A stretch of DNA of 7,937 nt from Deltaproteobacteria bacterium (GTDB lineage: Bacteria > Desulfobacterota > Binatia > Binatales > Binataceae): the NCBI GenBank assembly GCA_003161515.1, contig PMOH01000425.1, forward strand, positions 1 through 7,937, given 5' to 3'. This document shows, piece after piece, positions 1-6,167 of the stretch. The notes beneath the pieces were generated by a model. The model was not told where the DNA came from, searched no databases, and worked only from the letters and a program-made list of their open reading frames with translations. Position numbers and translations under genes: made by a program. Each line of letters opens with the position of its first letter. Positions within the stretch are counted from its first letter, which is position 1.

Positions 1-721
1 GCTCGGCAGCCGTGAACTCACGCTCGGCGGAATCGAGATCGCTGCGCTGAGCCGCCTCGTTGGCAAGCCGCATATGAATGTAGGCGCGGCGGACGGCGAC
101 CAGGCGGCGAATCTCGACCAGCGGCTCCGCGCCGTCGTCAACCCGAAGATCGAAGATGGTATCGATCCACGGCCGGCCCGTGCTCTTTGGTTCGACGATC
201 AGAATCGCCGCCGACTGCCGTCCACGAATGTCCCCACCTTCAGCCTCAGCCGCGTCGAGCGCAGCGAGAAACCGATCGACGAGTTCGCCCTTCGCCCTGG
301 TGTAAGCCTCGGCCATCGCAGGCCAGACCGTGTTCTTGAGCATCATGTTGGCCTGGACGGAAAAGCCGTCGCCGACGATATGTCCAGCTTCGGGAATCGT
401 AATCGAACCGGTGTGCGCGGCGACTTTTCCTTGCGCATCGATCATCGCGACCTGCCGCACTTCCTTCATCGGATCCGCGGCGAGCAGACCCGCGAGCGCG
501 TCGGGCGCGCTCTTTTGCGCGCGCATCAAGTCGAGTCCGAGCTTGCCGTAAGAAGGATCTCCAAACGCCTGCGTCGCGACCGCGCCCACCCCGGCTTCCG
601 CCCACGCGACGACGAAGACCCCGAAGTAATGCGACTGGACAGCGACGCCGATCTGCCCGGTGTCAGGATCGCGCGCGACGATCGAGTAGGTATGAACGAG
701 TTGGTCGGTCGGCATCATCAT
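1..721 (-). CDS. DUF1028 family protein (Ntn-hydrolase-like), C-terminus cut by the window edge
   Basis: The minus strand is open from an ATG at 721 to the left edge, giving 240 visible residues and no stop. The protein opens with HTYSIVARDPDTGQIGVAVQ (residues 10-29), followed by AEAGVGAVATQAFGDPSYG, VRQVAMIDAQGKVAAHTGS, GDGFSVQANMM and GGDIRGRQSAAILIVE. These are the ordered hallmarks of the DUF1028 family, whose fold resembles N-terminal-nucleophile hydrolases but whose substrate is unknown. After a DLRVDD/PLVEIRRLV segment the chain continues into a helical tail (around residues 215-240) that looks like the start of a TPR-like hairpin, as in longer family members. Three ATG codons stand in a row (721, 718, 715). 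The Shine-Dalgarno lies 4 nt before the first and 7 nt before the second, so 718 may be the true start. There is no signal peptide. It is divergent from the F420 operon and shows no obvious functional link to it. Confidence 0.9.
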   Translation of the reverse strand, partial: MMMPTDQLVHTYSIVARDPDTGQIGVAVQSHYFGVFVVAWAEAGVGAVATQAFGDPSYGKLGLDLMRAQKSAPDALAGLLAADPMKEVRQVAMIDAQGKVAAHTGSITIPEAGHIVGDGFSVQANMMLKNTVWPAMAEAYTRAKGELVDRFLAALDAAEAEGGDIRGRQSAAILIVEPKSTGRPWIDTIFDLRVDDGAEPLVEIRRLVAVRRAYIHMRLANEAAQRSDLDSAEREFTAAE

Positions 722-725
722 GAGT

Positions 726-732
726 CCTCCTT
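726..732 (-). promoter_or_regulatory. Shine-Dalgarno of the DUF1028 gene
   Basis: On the minus strand the bases read AAGGAGG, a near-perfect Shine-Dalgarno. It ends 4 nt before the ATG at 721 and 7 nt before the ATG at 718. The spacing slightly favours 718. It is the strongest ribosome binding site in the window. Confidence 0.75.
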
Positions 733-742
733 CATCTGGTTA

Positions 743-921
743 TTGTGTCATCCCGAGCGTAGCCGAGGGACCCCGGATCTTTCACGACGCCGGAAGATGC
801 ACCCTAACTACTCATCGAGTGAGGTCCTTGGCAGGCGCACTTCGATCGCTCCATGGTTGGGGCTGAATCGGCATGCGCTCAGAAAGATCCGGGTCCCTCG
901 GCTACGCTCGGGATGACACAA
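743..921. repeat. Inverted-repeat element (CHPERSRG-type intergenic repeat)
   Basis: Two arms of about 40 nt face each other. The left arm is 743-783 (begins TTGTGTCATCCCGAGCGTAG) and the right arm is 882-921 (its reverse complement begins the same way). Apart from one extra C in the left arm (CCCCGG against CCCGG), the arms are identical. They enclose about 98 nt of unique sequence with no coding signal. No target-site duplication is visible at the edges. Translated, the arms give CHPERSRGT, a peptide I recall from many spurious predicted ORFs in GC-rich environmental bacteria, so this is probably one copy of a dispersed family. The arms could fold into a long hairpin if transcribed. The left edge is only 22 nt from the DUF1028 start, so the leader or promoter of that gene probably runs through the element. 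Confidence 0.85.
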
Positions 922-981
922 AAAAGGAGCGATGACACGAGAGGGCGGCGCAGAAAAATACAGTTTTCTTTTGCAACTGGG

Positions 982-1010
982 TTGCCTCCTCGGACTTGAT
1001 GTCTTATAAG
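982..1010 (+). promoter_or_regulatory. Candidate sigma70-type promoter of the F420 operon, possibly leaderless
   Basis: TTGCCT (982-987) is followed after exactly 17 nt by TATAAG (1005-1010). These match 4 of 6 and 5 of 6 consensus positions. The expected transcription start, 6-7 nt downstream, falls on the A of the ATG at 1017, so the cofG message could be leaderless. No Shine-Dalgarno precedes either the ATG at 999 or the one at 1017, which fits. This is a by-eye consensus match in an unknown organism and has no experimental support. Confidence 0.4.
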
Positions 1011-1016
1011 CGATTG

Positions 1017-2216
1017 ATGGCGTCGATTCATTCATTGCTCGCTTCCGAGCCGCGCGAGCGCGCGCCTATTCGCGAGATTCTCGATCGAGCGCTGGCGGGT
1101 ACGCGCCTGAGCGATTCCGACGCGATCGCGCTTATCGAATGCCCCGACAGCGATCTCGACATTATGCTCTCCGCGGCGGCTGAGCTTCGCGATCGTGGCA
1201 AGGGCCGCGATGTCACCTACTCGCGCAAGGTTTTTCTGCCGATCACTAATCTTTGTCGCGATCGATGTACCTACTGCACGTTTCGCAAAGATCCTGGCGA
1301 CCCTGGTGCGTGGACGATGATGCCCGACGAGATTGCGCTGTGGTCGCGGCGCGGCGCTGAACTCGGATGCAAAGAGGCGCTGATGTGCCTCGGCGACAAG
1401 CCGGAGGTCGCGTTCAAAGAATATCGCGACGTGCTCGCGACGCTTGGTGTCCGCACCACGATTGAATACGTGGGGCGCGCGTGCGAGATCGCGATTGCTG
1501 AAGGGCTGCTGCCGCATACTAATGCCGGTCTGATGACTTCCGACGAGATGCGCGCGCTGCGTCCGCTAAATGTCAGCATGGGCTTGATGCTCGAAAATAT
1601 CTCGCCGCAATTGCGTGCGCGCGGCGGAGTGCATCAGGCGGCGCCCGACAAGGACCCCGCGCTGCGGATTAAGATGATCGACGACGCGGGCGCGTTGCGG
1701 ATTCCGTTCACGACTGGAATTCTGCTCGGTATCGGCGAGACTCCGGCCGAGCGCGCGCTGAGTCTGAGCGCGATTCGCGACACCCATGAACGTCACGGTC
1801 ATATCCAGGAAGTGATCATCCAGAATTTTCGCGCGAAGCCTGAAATCGCGATGGCCGACGCGCCGGAGCCCGACGCCTACGACATGGCGCGTGCGATCGC
1901 GACTGCGCGGCTGGTGCTCGGGCCCGCGATGAACGTGCAGGCGCCGCCTAACTTGTCGCCGCGTCAGATCGAGTTGTTCCTGAAGGCGGGAATCAACGAC
2001 TGGGGCGGGATTTCGCCGCTCAGCAAGGACTATGTGAATCCCGAGGCGCCGTGGCCGCATCTCGATCGGCTCGGCGAGCAATGCGCGCGGGCTGGATTCG
2101 CGCTCGGTGAGAGGCTCGCAATTTATAACGAATACATCAATGATGAATGGCTCGACCCGGCGGTCGCGACTAAAGTGCGCGCGATATGGGATCGACCTGT
2201 CGGAGGCCAATCATGA
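1017..2216 (+). CDS. cofG: CofG, Fo synthase subunit 1 (7,8-didemethyl-8-hydroxy-5-deazariboflavin synthase, radical SAM)
   Basis: CofG is the radical SAM enzyme that cyclises the CofH product, releasing ammonia, to give Fo, the deazaflavin chromophore of F420. From the ATG at 1017 the protein has 399 residues. The [4Fe-4S] motif CRDRCTYC places cysteines at 80, 84 and 87. CofG-typical blocks follow: GDKPE (126-130), MLEN, TTGILLGIGET (232-242), IIQNFRAKP (267-275) and GINDWGGISPLS (325-336), then DYVNPE and PWP. In-frame starts also exist at TTG 996 and ATG 999, adding 6-7 residues. I chose 1017 because a candidate promoter would start transcription there and no ribosome binding site supports the others. 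The stop overlaps the cofH start as ATGA, so the two are probably translationally coupled. It is a stand-alone CofG, not half of an FbiC fusion. The function is secure; the start is uncertain. Confidence 0.95.
   Translation: MASIHSLLASEPRERAPIREILDRALAGTRLSDSDAIALIECPDSDLDIMLSAAAELRDRGKGRDVTYSRKVFLPITNLCRDRCTYCTFRKDPGDPGAWTMMPDEIALWSRRGAELGCKEALMCLGDKPEVAFKEYRDVLATLGVRTTIEYVGRACEIAIAEGLLPHTNAGLMTSDEMRALRPLNVSMGLMLENISPQLRARGGVHQAAPDKDPALRIKMIDDAGALRIPFTTGILLGIGETPAERALSLSAIRDTHERHGHIQEVIIQNFRAKPEIAMADAPEPDAYDMARAIATARLVLGPAMNVQAPPNLSPRQIELFLKAGINDWGGISPLSKDYVNPEAPWPHLDRLGEQCARAGFALGERLAIYNEYINDEWLDPAVATKVRAIWDRPVGGQS
2202..2206 (+). promoter_or_regulatory. Shine-Dalgarno of cofH
   Basis: GGAGG lies inside the last codons of cofG, 6 nt before the ATG at 2213. 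This decides the cofH start in favour of 2213 over an in-frame ATG at 2186 that has no such site and would deepen the overlap with cofG. Confidence 0.75.
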
Positions 2217-3466
2217 ACCTGGAATACTGGCGCACTTACGTCGATGAAATCGAAGCGACCCCGGTTGACGCTCTGCTCGGCAAGACGTCGCCCGCGGTAC
2301 GCACCGCGCTTGAACACGCTCTCCTGAAAAAAGAACTGACGCCCGAAGAAGGGCTGTTGCTGTACACGTCGGAGGGCGACGACCTGCGCGCGACGATCAA
2401 ATGCGCCGACCTCGCGCGCGCCGAGGATATCGGCGAAGAAGTCACCTACGTCGTCAATCGCAATATCAACTTCACCAATATCTGTTTCGTGGGATGCCAG
2501 TTTTGCGGCTTCAAGCGTCAGCGCTGGGAGGCCGACGCCTACGATCATTCCGACGAAACGATCGTGCGCAAAGTTGCCGACGCGGTCGCGCGCGGTGCGA
2601 CGGAGATTTGCATGCAGGGCGGCATCAACCCCGACATGCCGCCGTTCAAGTATCGCGACCTGCTCGACGCGATGAAGCGCGCGTTCCCTGAGATTCACAT
2701 CCACGCGTTCTCGCCGATGGAAATAATGTACGGCGCCAAGCGCGTGCGGATGGACTACCCGGAATACATCACGATGCTCAAGGAGCACGGGCTCGGATCG
2801 ATTCCGGGGACCGCGGCGGAAATCCTCGACGACGGCGTGCGCGAAATTCTGAGTCACAAGAAAGTTGACGTCGCCGCATGGGTCGAGATAATCACCACCG
2901 CGCACGCGGTCGGCGTGCCGACGACCTCAACTGTGATGTACGGCCACGTCGAGAGTCCGCAGCACGTCGTGAATCATCTCGATTTGCTGCGCACGATCCA
3001 GAAGCAGACGCATGGCTTCACCGAATTCGTGCCGCTGCGATTCATCCATCAGAACACGATGCTCTATCGCAAAGGCCTGGTGTCGCCGGTCGATCGCGGC
3101 CAGCTTGATTTCCAGATGTACGCGGTTTCGCGCCTGTTCCTGCGCGGACAGATCGACAACATCCAGACCTCGTGGGTGAAATGTGGAATCGATCTCGCGG
3201 CGCTCACGCTCAAAGCCGGATGCAACGATCTGTCGGGCACCCTGATGGAGGAAAGCATCACGGCGCAGGCCGGCGGCGACTCGGGCGAGTTCGTGCCGGT
3301 TGACGTGTTCGAGGAAAAAGCGCGCGAGATGGGCCGCGTCGCGGTCGAACGCACCACGCTCTACAAGAAACTCTACGGAAAAAAGGCACCCAATGGCGCG
3401 CGGCCAATCGCGACCACTCCCACCTCGGCAGATAACCACGCTAGCGGGGGGAGTGGGTGCGGCTAA
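2213..3466 (+). CDS. cofH: CofH, Fo synthase subunit 2 (5-amino-6-ribitylaminouracil:L-tyrosine 4-hydroxybenzyl transferase, radical SAM)
   Basis: CofH uses radical SAM chemistry to join the 4-hydroxybenzyl part of tyrosine to 5-amino-6-ribitylaminouracil, making the substrate of CofG. The protein has 417 residues. The cluster motif CFVGCQFC puts cysteines at 91, 95 and 98. Further family blocks are EICMQGGINP (131-140), HAFSPMEI (164-171), GSIPGTAAEIL (195-205), TSTVMYGHVE (238-247), EFVPLRF (271-277), WVKCG (321-325) and NDLSGTLMEE (338-347). MqnC and other radical SAM menaquinone enzymes share this architecture, but cofG, cofD and cofE next door settle the call. The start at 2213 has a GGAGG site and overlaps the cofG stop by 4 nt. 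After about residue 390 the tail (KAPNGARPIATT to SGGSGCG) is low in complexity and looks unconserved. It is encoded in the 74-nt overlap with cofD. Confidence 0.95.
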   Translation: MNLEYWRTYVDEIEATPVDALLGKTSPAVRTALEHALLKKELTPEEGLLLYTSEGDDLRATIKCADLARAEDIGEEVTYVVNRNINFTNICFVGCQFCGFKRQRWEADAYDHSDETIVRKVADAVARGATEICMQGGINPDMPPFKYRDLLDAMKRAFPEIHIHAFSPMEIMYGAKRVRMDYPEYITMLKEHGLGSIPGTAAEILDDGVREILSHKKVDVAAWVEIITTAHAVGVPTTSTVMYGHVESPQHVVNHLDLLRTIQKQTHGFTEFVPLRFIHQNTMLYRKGLVSPVDRGQLDFQMYAVSRLFLRGQIDNIQTSWVKCGIDLAALTLKAGCNDLSGTLMEESITAQAGGDSGEFVPVDVFEEKAREMGRVAVERTTLYKKLYGKKAPNGARPIATTPTSADNHASGGSGCG

Positions 3467-4358
3467 GTTCATCCGGGGACTGGTTCGCTGCATCGATCCC
3501 GCGCGGCTGACGGTCGTCGTTAACACCGGCGACGACGAAATCTTTTACGGGCTGCACGTCTCGCCCGATATCGACACCGTCACCTACACGCTGGCGGGCG
3601 CGGTGAATCGCGCGCAAGGCTGGGGCCTCGAAGGTGAGACGTTCAACGTGCTCCCGGCGCTCGAGCGTTTCTACGGCAAGCCGTGGTTCGGGCTCGGCGA
3701 TCGCGACCTCGCCACGCATCTATATCGCACCGAGCGGATACGCCAGAGCGTATCACTCAGCCGAATCACAGCGGAAATCGCGGATGCATTCGCGGTGAAA
3801 TCGCGAATCATCCCGATGAGCGACGATCGCGTGCGGACCTTCGTAAAATTGCGAGGGCGTCGCGCGATCCCGTTCCAGGAATATTTCGTGCGCGGTCGCG
3901 CGCGCGGCGCCGTCGAGAAGATCGATCTCCGCGGAATTGCGAACGCGCGCCCTACTCCCGCAGTTCTCGACGCGATTCGCAAATCCGCCGCGGTCATCCT
4001 CGCGCCGTCGAATCCGTTCGTCTCGCTCGGTCCGATTTTGCAATTGGCCGGCGTGCGCGACGCGCTGCATAAGGCGAAATCGCGGGTCGCGGCGATCAGT
4101 CCGATCGTCGGCGGCAAGACGATCAAAGGTCCCGCCGACAAAATGCTCCGCGGACTTGGAATGGAAGTCTCGCCGTTGGGAGTCGCGCGCCTCTATCGAA
4201 ACATCGTCGGGCTGTTCGTTCTCGACAAGGCCGATGAGCGCTACGTCGAATCGATCGAACGGCTTGGAATGCGCGCGATCGCGACCGATACAATCATGGC
4301 CACGCCCGAGCGCGCCGCCGCTCTCGCTAAAGTGGTTCTGCAAGAGCTTGAGGTGTAG
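3393..4358 (+). CDS. cofD: CofD, 2-phospho-L-lactate (or phosphoenolpyruvate) transferase of F420 synthesis
   Basis: CofD transfers a phosphate-linked three-carbon acid from its guanosine diphosphate carrier to Fo, giving F420-0 or its dehydro form. The protein has 321 residues, normal for the family. It opens with the glycine-rich nucleotide loop LAGGVGAAK (17-25), then NTGDDE (44-49), HVSPDIDTVTYTLAG (55-69), GDRDLATH (102-109), PMSDDRVRT (141-149), FQEYFV (161-166), APSNPFVSLGPIL (204-216) and ISPIVGGKTIKGPADKM (235-251). The ATG at 3393 is preceded by AAAAGG about 6 nt upstream and is the only usual start codon before the conserved loop. Initiation further upstream in frame (3300) would only add an unconserved Arg-rich stretch and lengthen the overlap. 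The gene overlaps cofH by 74 nt. The donor (phospholactate, phosphoenolpyruvate or 3-phosphoglycerate) cannot be read from the sequence, and no cofC is present here. Confidence 0.95.
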   Translation: MARGQSRPLPPRQITTLAGGVGAAKFIRGLVRCIDPARLTVVVNTGDDEIFYGLHVSPDIDTVTYTLAGAVNRAQGWGLEGETFNVLPALERFYGKPWFGLGDRDLATHLYRTERIRQSVSLSRITAEIADAFAVKSRIIPMSDDRVRTFVKLRGRRAIPFQEYFVRGRARGAVEKIDLRGIANARPTPAVLDAIRKSAAVILAPSNPFVSLGPILQLAGVRDALHKAKSRVAAISPIVGGKTIKGPADKMLRGLGMEVSPLGVARLYRNIVGLFVLDKADERYVESIERLGMRAIATDTIMATPERAAALAKVVLQELEV

Positions 4359-4374
4359 TACTCTGGTCCCGCGA

Positions 4375-5127
4375 ATGCGCACGATAAGTCTCACAGCGGT
4401 CGAGGGCATCCCGATGGTGAAGGCGGGCGACGATCTCGCCGCGCTGATCGCCAAAGGACTCGCCGACACCGGCTGCAAGCTCGCGGCCGGCGATATTCTC
4501 GTCGTGTGTCAGAAGGTAGTCTCGAAATCTGAGGGTCGCATCGTGAACTTCAAGGATTTCGAGCCCTCCGAATTCGCCAAGGCCTACGCCAAGCGATGGG
4601 AGAAAGACCCACGCGCCGTCGAAATCGTTTTGCGCCAGACCAGCAGAATCGTTCGCAACGACCGCGGCGTGCTGATCGTCGAGACCGGCCCCGGATGGGT
4701 TTGCGCCAACGCCGGCGTCGACGAGTCCAACAGCCTCGAGGACGACCTCGCGATCCTGTTGCCCGAAGATCCCGACGCGTCCGCGCGACGCCTTCGCGAC
4801 GACCTTCGCCGCCGCCTCGGCGTCGCGATCGCCGTGCTGATCACCGACACCTTCGGCCGTCCGTGGCGTGACGGGCTCACCGAAATCTGCCTCGGCATCG
4901 CAGGCATGAACCCGATACTCGACTTGCGCGGCACCACCGACTTAGGCGGCCGCGAATTGCATCACACTGTCGTCGCGATCGCTGACGAGATCGCGTCAGC
5001 CGCGGGCCTGCTGATGGAAAAAGCCGGCGCCATTCCCGCAGTCGTCGTGCGCGGATACCAATACGAACCGTTCGAGGGCAGCGCGAAAATATTGATTCGC
5101 CCCGCCGAAATGGATTTATTCCGCTAA
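4375..5127 (+). CDS. cofE: CofE, coenzyme F420-0:L-glutamate ligase (single domain)
   Basis: CofE uses GTP to add glutamate, first by an alpha and then by gamma links, to F420-0. The protein has 250 residues, the length of archaeal-type CofE. Family motifs are QKVVSKSEG (46-54), GWVCANAGVDESN (107-119), LPEDPDASAR (129-138), ITDTFGRPWRDG (156-167), and D188 through the HTVVAIADEIASAA block (197-210). The protein stops right after RPAEMDLFR. It therefore lacks the C-terminal FMN nitroreductase-like domain that in actinobacterial FbiB reduces dehydro-F420-0. The reading frame is open far upstream inside cofD, but homology begins at the ATG at 4375, with MRTISLTAVEGIPMVKAGDD typical of the true N-terminus. 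There is no clear Shine-Dalgarno. The start lies 16 nt after the cofD stop, so coupling is plausible. Confidence 0.95.
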   Translation: MRTISLTAVEGIPMVKAGDDLAALIAKGLADTGCKLAAGDILVVCQKVVSKSEGRIVNFKDFEPSEFAKAYAKRWEKDPRAVEIVLRQTSRIVRNDRGVLIVETGPGWVCANAGVDESNSLEDDLAILLPEDPDASARRLRDDLRRRLGVAIAVLITDTFGRPWRDGLTEICLGIAGMNPILDLRGTTDLGGRELHHTVVAIADEIASAAGLLMEKAGAIPAVVVRGYQYEPFEGSAKILIRPAEMDLFR

Positions 5128-5155
5128 GACGATTCATACAGTTTCACTGAGAAAA

Positions 5156-6166
5156 ATGAAGAGAGCCAAGGCCACGCAACTCGCCGCCGCATCGACGCCT
5201 GACGCGTTGAATCCTGCGCACCTCGTCGAAGCCGACCTCGCGGCGGTCGAAGCGAAGCTGTCGCGCCTGCTCGACTCGAAAGAGCCCATCATCGCGGAAA
5301 TTTGCCACTACCTGGTTGACGCCGGCGGCAAGCGGCTGCGTCCGACCTTCATCATGCTCGTGTATCGCGCATGCGGCGGGACCGACGAACGAGTGGACGA
5401 GCCGATCGACGCGGCGATCGCACTCGAGCTTATCCACTCGGCCACGCTGCTCCACGACGACATCATCGATCAGGGCCTGCTGCGCCGCGGCAAGCCGTCG
5501 GCCTTCGCCCGCTACGGATTCGGCCCGTCGCTGATCGCGGGCGACTATCTCTTCTGCCGCGCGTTCGAGGTCTCCGGCCGCTTCGAAGAAAGCCTGGTTC
5601 GCACCGCGGCGCAGGCCTGCATCCAGCTCACCGAAGGCGAAGTGATGGAGAGCAGGTTCCGTCACAGCGCGGCGGCGACCCTGGCCGACTATATAAAGGT
5701 GATCGATCGCAAAACTGCGTCGCTGTTTTACGCCGGTGGCAAGCTCGCGGCGGAACTGGCGGGCGTATCGAGCCGGACGATCGATGCGATGGCGAAGCTC
5801 GGCACCGCGATGGGCCTCGCGTTCCAGATGGTTGACGACCTGCTCGACATCCTGGGGCCGGAAGAAAAAATCGGCAAGCCGGTCGGATCCGACTTGCGCG
5901 CCGGCATCCCGTCGCTGCCGGTCGTCCTCGGGGTCGAGCGCAGCGCGGAATTGCGCGCGCTGTTTCAGAACGGAACGCAGATGGAAGGCGCGGCGTTCGA
6001 ACGCGCGCTCAACTTGCTGCGCGATCCCGAAATCATCGGCGCCGCACGCCGCCTGGCCGCAGAGCAGATCGCGATCGCGCGCGCGATCGTCGGCCAGCTC
6101 GAACCGTCGCCCTATCGCGACGGCCTCGCAACCTTGATCGACGACCAGACCTCCCGCGAAGTCTAA
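5156..6166 (+). CDS. Long-chain polyprenyl diphosphate synthase (IspB/HepT-like)
   Basis: This trans-prenyltransferase extends an allylic diphosphate with isopentenyl diphosphate. It has 336 residues, with GGKRLRP (57-63), the first aspartate motif DDIID (101-105) inside HSATLLHDDIIDQGLLRRGK, GDYLFCRAF (129-137), and the second motif DDLLD (227-231) after FQMV. The residues 4 and 5 places before the first motif are the small Thr97 and Ala96, not aromatic. In this family that favours long products (about C30-C50, as for quinone side chains) over farnesyl diphosphate. Product length remains inferred. The partly divergent DQG after DDIID replaces the usual DE(S/A). The ATG at 5156 follows cofE by 28 nt, with only a weak GAG site. 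The gene ends 1 nt before the FAD gene, so those two are very likely coupled. Likely roles are menaquinone or ubiquinone tail synthesis, or carotenoid or other isoprenoid supply. Confidence 0.9.
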   Translation: MKRAKATQLAAASTPDALNPAHLVEADLAAVEAKLSRLLDSKEPIIAEICHYLVDAGGKRLRPTFIMLVYRACGGTDERVDEPIDAAIALELIHSATLLHDDIIDQGLLRRGKPSAFARYGFGPSLIAGDYLFCRAFEVSGRFEESLVRTAAQACIQLTEGEVMESRFRHSAAATLADYIKVIDRKTASLFYAGGKLAAELAGVSSRTIDAMAKLGTAMGLAFQMVDDLLDILGPEEKIGKPVGSDLRAGIPSLPVVLGVERSAELRALFQNGTQMEGAAFERALNLLRDPEIIGAARRLAAEQIAIARAIVGQLEPSPYRDGLATLIDDQTSREV

Positions 6167-6167
6167 G

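Noticed and set aside
932..1009. A 25-codon frame upstream of cofG (begins MTREGGAEKY) preceded by AAGGAG, as a possible leader peptide.
   Set aside because: The AAGGAG ends only 2 nt before the ATG, too close for normal initiation, and it straddles the edge of the repeat element. The peptide has no regulatory run of codons. The candidate promoter at 982-1010 would not even transcribe it.
808..1035. Minus-strand reading frame of 75 codons containing CHPERSRGT, and the plus-strand frame 74-916 with the same peptide.
   Set aside because: The peptide is the translation of the inverted-repeat arms. The rest has no protein-like pattern and overlaps the DUF1028 gene or cofG in other frames.
3937..4374. 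Upstream extension of the cofE frame through cofD, which would give a 396-residue protein.
   Set aside because: The extension is an Arg/Ser-rich shadow of cofD in another frame. CofE homology begins at ATG 4375.
1122..6078. Eight copies of the octamer GCGATCGC (at 1122, 1893, 3697, 4275, 4825, 4975, 5414, 6071), like the cyanobacterial HIP1 palindrome.
   Set aside because: Seven of the eight encode Ala-Ile-Ala in the same phase with the preferred codons GCG and ATC, so codon preference and the common AIA tripeptide explain most of the excess. Other gene content does not suggest a cyanobacterium.
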